A stretch of 64,000 nucleotides of DNA from Anaerotruncus massiliensis (ex Togo et al. 2026) (GTDB taxonomy: Bacteria > Bacillota > Clostridia > Oscillospirales > Ruminococcaceae): NCBI RefSeq assembly GCF_900199635.1, contig NZ_LT962686.1, forward strand, positions 1 through 64,000, given 5' to 3'. Both the position numbers and the translations under genes were made by a program. Each line of letters opens with the position of its first letter. Positions within the stretch are counted from its first letter, which is position 1. This document shows, piece after piece, positions 31,979 through 40,073 of this stretch. Under the pieces are notes generated by a model. The model saw only the letters and a list, made by a program, of their open reading frames with translations, was not told where the DNA came from and did no database searches.

Positions 31979-32530
31979 ATGGCGAACATGGCGACCTGCC
32001 CCAACTGCGGACGCCCGGTGAGCGGGCGGGCGCGGCGGTGCGGCTACTGCGGCGAATCGCTGCTTGAGGACTATTTCAGCGCGCCGGGCATGGAGCTCGG
32101 CGGGGAAGAGGGCCCCAGCGCGGGCGCGACCGCCGCGACGGTGCTCGGCTCCTTCGGCGCGGTCGCGCTGATCGTGGCGCTCGTCTTCCAGCTGCTCGTG
32201 CTCTTCGGGTTTGGGCCGGAGGCGCTCGTCCCGTCCCTCGACCTGGCCTGGTGGCTGCGCACCCTCGCGATGACCGTCCTTCCGGTCGTCTATCTCGTGC
32301 AGCAGCTGCTGCTCGGCGGGCACCGCAAATCGCTGGTGTTTGACGCGGTCTGGCTCTTTCTCGGCATGTGCGGACTGACGACCACGCTGCTCTGCTACCT
32401 CGACCGGGGAAGCGCGGCCTTCTACGGCATGACCGCGATCCCATACCTTCTGGTGGTCGGCTGCGCGCTCGTCACTGTGGCCTGCGTCACCGCGATCCTC
32501 GCCTACCGGCGGGAGGAGGCGGACATATGA
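31979..32530 (+). CDS. Zinc-ribbon membrane protein
   Basis: 183 aa from the ATG at 31979, 8 bases after GGAGGAGGAG. An N-terminal zinc ribbon (CPNCGRPVSGRARRCGYCG) is followed by four membrane helices (about residues 55-80, 90-108, 118-138, 150-175). No specific family recognised. It is translationally coupled (ATGA) to pantothenate kinase; whether it serves CoA metabolism is unclear. Confidence 0.72.
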   Translation: MANMATCPNCGRPVSGRARRCGYCGESLLEDYFSAPGMELGGEEGPSAGATAATVLGSFGAVALIVALVFQLLVLFGFGPEALVPSLDLAWWLRTLAMTVLPVVYLVQQLLLGGHRKSLVFDAVWLFLGMCGLTTTLLCYLDRGSAAFYGMTAIPYLLVVGCALVTVACVTAILAYRREEADI

Positions 32531-33294
32531 TCCTTTCCGTCGACGTGGGCAACACCAACATCTCCATCGGCGCTTACGAGGCGAAAAACCGCCTCTTCGT
32601 CTGCCATATCCTCACCGAGCCGGACAAAACCGAGGTGGAATACGCGATGCTCTTCCACCACATCCTCCACCTGCACCGCCAGAGCGAGCAGGATCTCGAG
32701 GGTGCGATCATCTCCTCGGTGGTGCCGCCGCTTTCGCCCGTGCTCAAGGCGGCCCTCCAGCTCTGCGGGGCCGAACGGGTGCTCCAGGTGGGGCCGGGCA
32801 TCAGGACGGGGCTCAACATCCGCATCGACAATCCCGCGCAGCTCGGCGCGGACTTCGTGGCCGCGGCCATCGGCGCGATGGACCGCTATCCGCTGCCCGC
32901 CATCATCGTCGACCTCGGAACAGCGACGAAAATTTCGGTGGTGGACCGCTCCCGCACCTTTATCGGCGGCTCGATCATGCCGGGGGTGAAGGTGTCGCTC
33001 GACGCGCTCAGCAACCGGGCGGCGCAGCTTCCCCACATCAGCCTCGAGGGGCCGGTGCCGGTCATCGGCACCAACACGGTCGACAGCATGAAGTCGGGCG
33101 TGCTGCTGGGCGCCGCAAGCATGATCGACGGGATGATCGCGCGGTACGAGGAGGCCGCCGGCCCGGCGGCCTCGGTCGTCGCGTGCGGCGCGCTGGCCGA
33201 CGTGGTCGTGCCGCTCTGCCGGCGGGAAATCACCGTCGACAGCACCCTGCGCATCGACGGCCTCTATGCCGCCTGGCGCAAAAACAGCGTCTGA
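32527..33294 (+). CDS. coaX: Type III pantothenate kinase
   Basis: 255 aa, ASKHA fold. DVGNTNISIG (residues 5-14) is the phosphate-1 loop, GADFVAAAIGAM (about 102) and DLGTATKISVV (about 125-135) hold the catalytic Asp and phosphate-2 loop, GGSIMPGVKVSLDAL follows. It phosphorylates pantothenate, the first committed step of CoA synthesis; type III enzymes are insensitive to CoA feedback. The ATG overlaps the upstream stop. An ECF S-component two genes later may import its substrate. Confidence 0.95.
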   Translation: MILSVDVGNTNISIGAYEAKNRLFVCHILTEPDKTEVEYAMLFHHILHLHRQSEQDLEGAIISSVVPPLSPVLKAALQLCGAERVLQVGPGIRTGLNIRIDNPAQLGADFVAAAIGAMDRYPLPAIIVDLGTATKISVVDRSRTFIGGSIMPGVKVSLDALSNRAAQLPHISLEGPVPVIGTNTVDSMKSGVLLGAASMIDGMIARYEEAAGPAASVVACGALADVVVPLCRREITVDSTLRIDGLYAAWRKNSV

Positions 33295-33320
33295 TCCGCG
33301 AGAAGAAAGGAACCGCCGCG

Positions 33321-33752
33321 ATGAATAAAATCACCTGCATCTGCCTCGGGGTCCGGGATATGGCCGCCGCCGTCCGTTTTTACAGGGACGGCCTGGGCTT
33401 CCGGACCGACTGCACGGAGGACTGTCCCGAGGTCATTTTTTTTGATACGCCGGGCACCAAATTCGAGCTCTACCCGCTGGACCTTCTGGCAAAGGACATC
33501 TCCGGAACGGCCCCGCCTCCGGTCACGGACGGCTTCGCGGGGATCACACTGGCTTACAATGTGGAGACGCGCGAACAGGTCGACGAGACTGCCGCGCTGG
33601 TGGAACAGGCGGGCGGCAGGATCGTAAAGCCGCCCCAGGAGGTCTTTTGGGGCGGTTACCACGCCTATTTTGCCGATTTGGACGGCTACTACTGGGAGGT
33701 TGCATGGGGCCCGAATTTCCGCTATGACGAAAACGGGCTCCTGAAATTCTAG
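33321..33752 (+). CDS. VOC (glyoxalase/dioxygenase superfamily) protein
   Basis: 143 aa. Two beta-alpha-beta-beta-beta modules: MNKITCICLGVRDMAAAVRF and DTPGTKFELYPL first, then a second module with GGYHAYFADLDGYYWEVAWG. Residues resembling VOC metal ligands (the Glu pairs in FELY and WEVAW, His in YHAYF) are present. Substrate unknown; candidates are glyoxalase-like or antibiotic-resistance-like functions. Co-directional with coaX, 26 bp downstream. Confidence 0.82.
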   Translation: MNKITCICLGVRDMAAAVRFYRDGLGFRTDCTEDCPEVIFFDTPGTKFELYPLDLLAKDISGTAPPPVTDGFAGITLAYNVETREQVDETAALVEQAGGRIVKPPQEVFWGGYHAYFADLDGYYWEVAWGPNFRYDENGLLKF

Positions 33753-33845
33753 CCCGGTCCGGATTTTGCTATTTATTGCGCTGCAATAGATAAATACAAC
33801 ATGCGCTGCATCCCATCCGGGAGCAGCAGCAAGGAGCGAATGACA

Positions 33846-34433
33846 ATGTCCCAGACGACCCGGAAGACCGCACGGCTCGTGCAGTATGCGCTGCTGATGG
33901 CACTGCTGGCGGTACTTGGCTTCACACCCCTTGGATTCATCATGGTCCCGCCGGTGTCCATCACGATCCTGCACATCCCCGTCATCCTCGGGGCGGTGCT
34001 CTTCGGACCCGGCTGCGGCGCGCTGCTCGGGCTCGAGTTCGGGCTCATCAGCATGGTCCGCGCCATCATGGCCCCGACCCCGCCGATCGACATGCTCTTT
34101 TCCCCGGCCGCCAGCGGCGCGCCGGTCCAGTCGATCGTCATGTGCATCCTTCCGCGCGTCCTGCTCGGCGTGATCGCGGGCGCGCTCTTCCTCGCGCTCA
34201 AAAAGCTCCTCCGGAAGGAATCGCTTGCCGCGGGGATCTCGGCGGCGGCCGCCGCCGTCTGCCACACGGTCGGGGTGCTCGGCTGCCTGTGGTTTTTCTT
34301 CAAGGCCCTGCCGCTGCGCCAGGTCTTTTTGGCCATCGTGGGCGTCAACGGCCTGCTCGAATTGGCCGCCGCCATCCTTTTGACGGCGCTCATCTGCCCG
34401 CCGCTGCGGAAATTCCTCAAATCGGGGAGGTAA
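33846..34433 (+). CDS. ECF transporter S-component, possibly for pantothenate
   Basis: 195 aa from the ATG at 33846, 9 bases after AAGGAG (an ATG at 33840 is too close). Five or six membrane helices, with the group-II S-component hallmark ALLMALLAVLGFTP (A-x-x-x-A region) near the N-terminus, and a soluble-face GPGCGALLGLEFGLISM loop. ECF S-components bind vitamins and use a shared energising module, not encoded here. Linkage to coaX suggests pantothenate or another CoA precursor; this is inferred from position only. Confidence 0.75.
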   Translation: MSQTTRKTARLVQYALLMALLAVLGFTPLGFIMVPPVSITILHIPVILGAVLFGPGCGALLGLEFGLISMVRAIMAPTPPIDMLFSPAASGAPVQSIVMCILPRVLLGVIAGALFLALKKLLRKESLAAGISAAAAAVCHTVGVLGCLWFFFKALPLRQVFLAIVGVNGLLELAAAILLTALICPPLRKFLKSGR

Positions 34434-34438
34434 GCCCT

Positions 34439-35404
34439 GTGAAGGAAATTGCCATTACAGAGATCGAAAACCTCAAGATCGGCTGCGCGCAGGACCCCGA
34501 GGCCGCGACCGGCTGCACCGTGATCCTCTGCGAGCGGGGCGCGCCCGCGGGCGTGGACGTGCGCGGCGGCGGCCCCGCCTCCCGCGAAAGCCAGCTTTTA
34601 CAGCCCACCGCCGCCGCCGAGGGCATCCACGCGGTGCTCCTGTCGGGGGGCAGCGCGTTCGGACTGGGCGCGGCGGACGGCGTGATGCGCTATCTCGCCG
34701 GGCGCGGCGTCGGCGTGGATACCGGCGTCCGCCCGGTGCCCCTCGTCTGCGAGAGCTGCCTCTTCGACCTCGGGGTCGGCTCGCCCGACGCGCACCCCGA
34801 CGCGGAGATGGCCTATGCCGCCTGTCTCGACGCGGAGAAAAACGCCCCGCGCGAGGGGAATTTCGGCGCGGGCACGGGCGCGACGGTCGGCAAGCTCGGC
34901 GGGCCCGCCCGGATGATGAAGTCGGGGCAGGGCTTTTACGCCGTGCGGCTCGGGGAGCTGAAGGTCGGGGCGGTCGCCGCGGTCAACGCCCTGGGGGACG
35001 TCTTCGACCCCGACAGCGGCAGAAAGCTCGCGGGCCTGCTCGCCCCGGACAAAAGCGCCTTCGCGGACAGCGAGGAGGCGCTCTTTGCCGACTATTCGAG
35101 CAAACAGAACTTCTTCACCGGCAACACGACGCTCGGGTGCGTCGTCACGAACGGGAAATTTGGGAAAGCGCAGATGGCGAAGATCGCGGCGATGGCCCAG
35201 AACGGCTACGCGCGCGCCATCCGGCCGGTGCACACGACCGCCGACGGGGACAGCGTCTACGCCCTCTCGGTCGGGGAGGTCGACGCGGACGTCAACGTGG
35301 TGGGCACGCTGGCCGCGCGCGTCATGGCGCGCGCCGTCGCCCGCGCCGTGCTGGCCGCCGCGCCCGCCTGCGGGCTTCCGGCCGCGCGCGGCTTTATGCC
35401 CTAA
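34439..35404 (+). CDS. P1-family (S58/DmpA-like) peptidase
   Basis: 321 aa from the GTG at 34439, 8 bases after GGGGAGG. NtnN-type fold motifs: LLSGGSAFGLGAADGVMRYL (about 64-83), GAGTGATVGKL, VGAVAAVNALGDVFD and GNTTLGCVVTN (about 233-243), the site of the self-processing nucleophile region. Relatives are beta-aminopeptidases and L-aminopeptidase/D-esterases. In the coaX neighbourhood it could release beta-alanine or pantothenate-like units from peptides, but no direct evidence exists. It ends the operon before a terminator. Confidence 0.85.
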   Translation: MKEIAITEIENLKIGCAQDPEAATGCTVILCERGAPAGVDVRGGGPASRESQLLQPTAAAEGIHAVLLSGGSAFGLGAADGVMRYLAGRGVGVDTGVRPVPLVCESCLFDLGVGSPDAHPDAEMAYAACLDAEKNAPREGNFGAGTGATVGKLGGPARMMKSGQGFYAVRLGELKVGAVAAVNALGDVFDPDSGRKLAGLLAPDKSAFADSEEALFADYSSKQNFFTGNTTLGCVVTNGKFGKAQMAKIAAMAQNGYARAIRPVHTTADGDSVYALSVGEVDADVNVVGTLAARVMARAVARAVLAAAPACGLPAARGFMP

Positions 35405-35447
35405 AGGCGTTCATCCCCGCAAAGCCAAAAAGGCCGTGGGTGGGAAA

Positions 35448-35481
35448 AGGCCCGGCGTTCCGTGGAGCGCCGGGCCTTTTT
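35448..35481 (+). terminator. Rho-independent terminator
   Basis: AGGCCCGGCG pairs with CGCCGGGCCT around a 10-base loop, then TTTT. Confidence 0.9.
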
Positions 35482-35560
35482 GCGGGCGCCGGGCCCTGCT
35501 TCAGGCGCATTTTATCTTTGCCGCTTTTATTTTGCAGGAGAAAAAGAACGCGGATTTTGT

Positions 35561-35593
35561 CGGATTGACAATCCGAAGGGAAGCGGATAAGAT
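35561..35593 (+). promoter_or_regulatory. SigmaA promoter with palindrome over the -35
   Basis: TTGACA (35565-35570), 17-bp spacer, TAAGAT (35588-35593). CGGATT-GAC-AATCCG (35561-35575) is a perfect palindrome centred on the -35 box, a candidate operator for the two-component operon. Confidence 0.75.
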
Positions 35594-35639
35594 AAACTTG
35601 GTATGAAATGGAATTGCGGTTTTGGGGGAGGACAAGCGT

Positions 35640-37256
35640 ATGATGAAGGTCATCGTTGCGGACGACGAGGCGAAGGTCTGCCAGCTCATTTGCAGCCTGG
35701 TGGACTGGGCGTCGCTCGACATGGAGGTCGCCGGGGTGGCGCACAACGGGATCGAGGCGCTCGAACTCGTGGAAACGCTGCGCCCCGACCTGATCATCAC
35801 CGACATCCGGATGCCCGGATACGACGGGCTCGAGCTCATCAGCCGCGCCAAGGCGGCCAAGCCCGACCTCGATTTCATCATCGTGAGCGGCTACCGGCAC
35901 TTTGAATACGCGCAGAGCGCGATCAAATACGGGGTGAGCGACTACCTGCTTAAGCCGATCAAAAAGGCGGACCTCATCGAGACGCTCTTGCGCACGCGGG
36001 AAAAATACCTGCGCCGCACCGAGCAGCTCACGAGCGCCGAACAGCTCAAGATGACCATCCAGAGCGACATCGACAAATTGCGCGCCGGGCTCTTCGCGAA
36101 CCTGCTCCTACAGGGGGGCGCGGTCTCGCCCGACGCGGACATCGCGCGGATCAACGCGGACTACCACTTCCACTTCGCGCCCGGGTGCTTCCAGATGTTC
36201 GTGGCCAAGCTCGACTGCCCGGCGGACGCCCTCTGCCAGGACGGCATGAAGCTGCTGACCGAACGGCTGGAAAAGGCGCTGCGCGACGCGCTTCAGGAAC
36301 GCTGCGCCGACCTGGAGATCTGCACGCAGGGCTGCCGCGCCTACGGGATCCTGAACTTCCCCGAGGAGGAGCGCAAGACGGTGCGCAAGCAGCTCAAAAA
36401 CGCGCTCGACGAGCTGCTGCTCCAGCAGGCGCTCTTCGGCGGCGCGCGGCTCACGATCGGGCTGGGCGCGCCCGCCGCGGAGATCGGCGGCATCGGGGAA
36501 TCGCTCGCGTCGGCCCAGCGGGCCGCCGCGCAGCGGCTGGTCGAGGGGACCGGCAAGCTGATCGAGGGCGGCGCGCAGGAGGCGGAAACGCTCGACCGCG
36601 ACGCGTTGCTCGCCGAGTTCAGCAAGAATTTCGAGGCCGCGCTCGAGGTGCTCGACGCCGACGGGGCCGCCGCCGCGATCGCCGCGCTGCGCACCCGCGC
36701 GTTCGGCGCGCCGGGGGCTTCGGGACAGGAGCTCTTCCGCCTCGCGGCGGACGCGTGCAGCGTCTACCTCATGCTGCTGCGCAACCACCGGCTCACCGAG
36801 GGGGACACGCAGGCCTTCTACGAGCGGTTCACCAGCGAGGCGGACCTCTGCCCCGACGCGGGCACCCTCTTCGACACCCTCTCGCGGATGGTCGGGGAGT
36901 CGCTCGAGGCGGTCGTCCGCGACCGCAGGCAGGCCGACCGCCGCCCCATCCGCGCCGCCAAGCAGTACATCCAGCAGAACTACCGGAGCCCGCTGAGCCT
37001 CGAGGAGGTGAGCGGGGTGGTCGGCTTCAGCGCCGCGTATTTTTCCTCCCTCTTCAAAAAGGAGAGCGGCCAGAACTTTCTCGAATACCTCTCGGAGGTG
37101 CGGATGAACAAGGCCAAGGAGCTGCTCAAGGAGACGAGCCTCAGCGTCGCGGCGGTATGCGAGCAGGTCGGCTACAACGACCTCAAGCACTTCACCCAGA
37201 GCTTCAAGAAGTTTACCGGCCTCAAGCCCAACGAGTTCCGCAAGCTCTATTCCTGA
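35640..37256 (+). CDS. YesN/AraC-type response regulator
   Basis: 538 aa. Receiver domain residues 1-120 (acidic pair DDE near residue 9, phospho-acceptor Asp in DLIITDIRMPGYDG, Lys in LLKPIKK). A long middle region (about 130-420) is typical of YesN-type proteins. The AraC DNA-binding domain is at the end (about 435-538), with two HTHs: VSGVVGFSAAYFSSLFKKE and EQVGYNDLKHFTQSFKK. The start at 35640 follows GGGGGAGGA. It is phosphorylated presumably by the kinase 15 bp downstream and likely activates the sugar ABC genes after 40 kb. Confidence 0.92.
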   Translation: MMKVIVADDEAKVCQLICSLVDWASLDMEVAGVAHNGIEALELVETLRPDLIITDIRMPGYDGLELISRAKAAKPDLDFIIVSGYRHFEYAQSAIKYGVSDYLLKPIKKADLIETLLRTREKYLRRTEQLTSAEQLKMTIQSDIDKLRAGLFANLLLQGGAVSPDADIARINADYHFHFAPGCFQMFVAKLDCPADALCQDGMKLLTERLEKALRDALQERCADLEICTQGCRAYGILNFPEEERKTVRKQLKNALDELLLQQALFGGARLTIGLGAPAAEIGGIGESLASAQRAAAQRLVEGTGKLIEGGAQEAETLDRDALLAEFSKNFEAALEVLDADGAAAAIAALRTRAFGAPGASGQELFRLAADACSVYLMLLRNHRLTEGDTQAFYERFTSEADLCPDAGTLFDTLSRMVGESLEAVVRDRRQADRRPIRAAKQYIQQNYRSPLSLEEVSGVVGFSAAYFSSLFKKESGQNFLEYLSEVRMNKAKELLKETSLSVAAVCEQVGYNDLKHFTQSFKKFTGLKPNEFRKLYS

Positions 37257-37271
37257 GGCGGGGGGACCGAT

Positions 37272-38306
37272 ATGAAAAAGAAATTCAACCGCTACCTCTC
37301 CCACCGCGTCCTCCTGCTCACCCTCGCGGCGGCGGCGTTCTTCGGCTGCTTTCTGATCGCGGCGGCGGTCTATGCGGTGCGGGACGGCGCCCACGCGCTG
37401 CTCGCCGCCGTCGGCGCGGCCGGGTTCGCCGCGCTCTGCTACGCGGCCTTCAAATGGGTGTTCCTGCCCTATCAGGAGACGAAAAAGATCCTCCAGCTCT
37501 TTGTGGGCGGCTATACGATGCAGGGCATCTACGACCTGCGCTACCCGCTCAGCCCCGAGATGGAGGACGCGGTGCTCCGCCTGCGCGCCCAGCTCAACAC
37601 CAACGAGCTGATCTCCGCCACCAAAAAGCAGGCCCAGTACCTCGCGCTGCAAAACCAGATCAACCCCCACTTCCTCTACAACACCCTCGAGGGCATCCGC
37701 GGCGAGGCGCTCGCGGCGGGGCTGACGAACGTCGCGGAGATGACCGAGGCGCTCGCCACCTTCTTCCGCTACACGATCTCCAACGTCGAGCACCTCGTCA
37801 CGCTTGAGGACGAGCTCGACAACATCGAAAGCTACTACATCATCCAGCAGTACCGCTTCGGCGAGCGGCTGAGTCTGACCGTCGACTGCGGGGACGAGGA
37901 CCGCGAGGTGCTCTACAACTACCGCCTGCCCAAGCTGACCCTCCAGCCGATCGTGGAAAACGCCATCTTCCACGGCATCGAGCGCAAGGTGGGGAAGGGG
38001 AGCATCCGCATCAAGGTGGAGGCGACCGAAATGCGCCTCATCATCACCGTGTCGGACGACGGGCTCGGCATCGAGCCCGAGCGGCTGCGGGAGCTCACCG
38101 AAAAGCTCGGCAAGCCCGCCTTCGACTATGTCAAGCCGGACGGGGAGAAGAAGGGCGGCATCGCGATCGTCAACGTCAACAACCGCATCCGCCTGCTCTT
38201 CGGGGAGGAGTACGGCATCAACATCTTCAGCACGGTCGGCATCGGCACCGACGTGGAGATCAACCTGCCGCGCATCACCCACGACGTGAAGATCAAAGGG
38301 GCGTAG
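37272..38306 (+). CDS. YesM-type sensor histidine kinase without an external sensor domain
   Basis: 344 aa. Two membrane helices (about residues 12-35 and 39-62) separated by only a few residues leave no room for an extracytoplasmic sensor. A linker follows, then His_kinase (QNQINPHFLYNTLEGIRGE, His near residue 136) and HATPase_c (PIVENAIFHGIERK, DDGLGI, GIAIVNVNNRI). YesM relatives normally have a 200-250-aa external sensor plus HAMP. The input may come from a partner such as the ABC-like protein encoded 2 bp downstream. Confidence 0.9.
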   Translation: MKKKFNRYLSHRVLLLTLAAAAFFGCFLIAAAVYAVRDGAHALLAAVGAAGFAALCYAAFKWVFLPYQETKKILQLFVGGYTMQGIYDLRYPLSPEMEDAVLRLRAQLNTNELISATKKQAQYLALQNQINPHFLYNTLEGIRGEALAAGLTNVAEMTEALATFFRYTISNVEHLVTLEDELDNIESYYIIQQYRFGERLSLTVDCGDEDREVLYNYRLPKLTLQPIVENAIFHGIERKVGKGSIRIKVEATEMRLIITVSDDGLGIEPERLRELTEKLGKPAFDYVKPDGEKKGGIAIVNVNNRIRLLFGEEYGINIFSTVGIGTDVEINLPRITHDVKIKGA

Positions 38307-38308
38307 CC

Positions 38309-39760
38309 ATGAAACAGGAAATCCTGCGGCTCGAGCGGGTGACCCGCATCACCGACGGCGTTACGCAATTGGACAATATGAACCTCCACATCTTCCAGGG
38401 GGAGATCATGGGGCTGGTGTGCATCAACTCCCACGGCAAGGAGGCGCTCGTCCGGCTGATCTGCCAGAACCTGCCCATCCACTACGGCTACGTCTACTTC
38501 CAGGAGCAGCTCGTCAACAACTACGAGCACAGCTCGATGGGAATGAACCGCGTGTCGGTCATCGAGCAGCGCAGCCGGCTGGTGGAGGATCTGACCGTCG
38601 CGGACAACATCTTCGTGCTCCGCCGCGGCTTCAAAAAATACCTGATCGAGCCGCGCGTGCTCGAACGGCAGCTCCGCCGGTTCACCGACGACTTCGGCGT
38701 CGAGATCGACGCGGGAGCGCCCGTCTCCCAGCTCTCCTTCTTTGAAAAATGCGTCGTCGAGCTGCTGCGCGCCGTCGTGACCGGGGTGAAGCTCGTCGTC
38801 ATCCGCGACATCAGCAACTTCATCTCCGCCGCCGACCTCGTCAAAATCCACCGCCTGCTCCGCCACTGCGCAGCGCAGGGGATGAGCTTCCTCTACATCT
38901 GCAACCACCACGAGGAGGCGTTCACCATCTGCGACCGCGTCACCCTCATGGAGGACGGCAAGGCGCTCAAGGTGCTCGACCGCCCCGACTTCCGCGACGA
39001 GACGGTGCTCCAGTTCTCCTGCGAGTTCTTCCGCGGCAGCGGCGCGGGCGGTCACGGGGAGGCCCCCCGCGACGGCGCGCTCTCCCTTTCGGGGGTGGTC
39101 ACCGACCAGATGCGCGGCATGAGCTTCACCGCCGGCAGGGGGGAGTGCGTCGTGCTGCTCGACATGAACAACACCGTGCTCTCCGACCTCGTGCGCCTGC
39201 TCAGCCGGGGGGCGCAGCCGCAGGAGGGGGAGATCCTCGTGGGCGGCGAGAGCTGGGCGCGCAACGCCCGCAGGCTCAAAAAACAGCTCGGCTTTGTCGG
39301 GGAGGACCCCATCCACACCTCCCTCTTCCGCGAGATGAGCTACCTGGACAACCTCTGCTTCTGGCTCGACCGGCGGGAGCCGGCCCTCTGGCTCAACTCC
39401 GCCATCCGCAAGAGCATTGTGCGGGAGTACGAGCCGCTGGTCGGGGAGGACATCCACGCCCCCGACATCACCGGCCTTTCGCCCGCCTCCCTCTACAGCC
39501 TCGTCTACTACCGCGCCCACCTGCTCCACCCGCGGGTGCTCTTCTGCGTGCAGCCCTTTTCGGGCGCGGACATGTACCTGCGCCGCCACATCATCGACCT
39601 GATCGGCCAGGTCAAGGCGCGCGGTACCGCCGTGGTGCTGCTCGCGGTGAGCATCTCCGACTGCCTGTCGGTCGCCGACCGCCTGCTCGTCGTCGAGCAG
39701 GGGCGGCTCAAACGGGAGTATCTCAGCAGTGAATTCCCGCTCTTCCGGGCGGGGCAATAA
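38309..39760 (+). CDS. Catalytically degenerate tandem ABC ATPase-like protein
   Basis: 483 aa, same two-domain layout as RbsA/MglA ATPases but with all catalytic motifs eroded. First Walker A reads GLVCINSHGKEAL (about 35-47, canonical GENGAGKST); signature reads VSQLSFFEKCVVEL (about 138-151); Walker B reads LVVIRDISNF (canonical DEPT), without the Glu. The second half has LLDMNNTVLSDL in place of Walker A and VLFCVQPFSGADM in place of DEPTRGID. Overall fold segments (NHHEEAFTICDRVTLMEDGK, SISDCLSVADRLLVVEQGR) are intact, so it is a maintained pseudo-enzyme and not a decayed gene. Being in one operon with the regulator and kinase, it may relay transporter state to the kinase. Confidence 0.87.
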   Translation: MKQEILRLERVTRITDGVTQLDNMNLHIFQGEIMGLVCINSHGKEALVRLICQNLPIHYGYVYFQEQLVNNYEHSSMGMNRVSVIEQRSRLVEDLTVADNIFVLRRGFKKYLIEPRVLERQLRRFTDDFGVEIDAGAPVSQLSFFEKCVVELLRAVVTGVKLVVIRDISNFISAADLVKIHRLLRHCAAQGMSFLYICNHHEEAFTICDRVTLMEDGKALKVLDRPDFRDETVLQFSCEFFRGSGAGGHGEAPRDGALSLSGVVTDQMRGMSFTAGRGECVVLLDMNNTVLSDLVRLLSRGAQPQEGEILVGGESWARNARRLKKQLGFVGEDPIHTSLFREMSYLDNLCFWLDRREPALWLNSAIRKSIVREYEPLVGEDIHAPDITGLSPASLYSLVYYRAHLLHPRVLFCVQPFSGADMYLRRHIIDLIGQVKARGTAVVLLAVSISDCLSVADRLLVVEQGRLKREYLSSEFPLFRAGQ

Positions 39761-39772
39761 CCCCGGCGCTTC

Positions 39773-39801
39773 GGCGGCCGCCCATCCGGGCGGCCGCCTT
39801 T
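39773..39801 (+). terminator. Rho-independent terminator
   Basis: GGCGGCCGCCC pairs with GGGCGGCCGCC around ATCC, followed by TTT. It closes the two-component operon. The rest of 39802-39999 holds nothing I recognise. Confidence 0.75.
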
Positions 39802-39999
39802 CGTTCTCCGGGAACTCCCGCCGCGCCCCGGAAAACGGCCCGCCGCCCGGACAAAACCTGCGCCGGATGCGTAAAGGGTCCCCCCGCGTGTGAGCGTCTT
39901 TGTCAGACTGCACAAAAATGAATCGACTGATTTATTGGATATGGACATGAGGCATAAAAACTTCAAAAAATCCCCCCCATAAGACCAAAACCGCCCCCC

Positions 40000-40028
40000 T
40001 TACCGTCCGCGGCGGGGGGTGCTATACT
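40000..40028 (+). promoter_or_regulatory. Promoter of the sugar ABC operon (poor -35)
   Basis: TATACT (40023-40028) with TTACCG 17 bp upstream, inside a C-rich patch. A weak -35 is what an AraC-type activator would need. Confidence 0.5.
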
Positions 40029-40073
40029 GAAACCGTAACAAGGGCCCGGACATGGGAAAGATAGGTGGATTGG

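Noticed and set aside
33753-33845. Riboswitch before the ECF S-component gene
   Set aside because: The interval is under 100 bp and shows no recognisable conserved riboswitch core.
36108-38282. 724-codon minus-strand open frame
   Set aside because: Antisense to the YesN/YesM pair; no motifs and His/Asp/Val/Leu-rich shadow composition.
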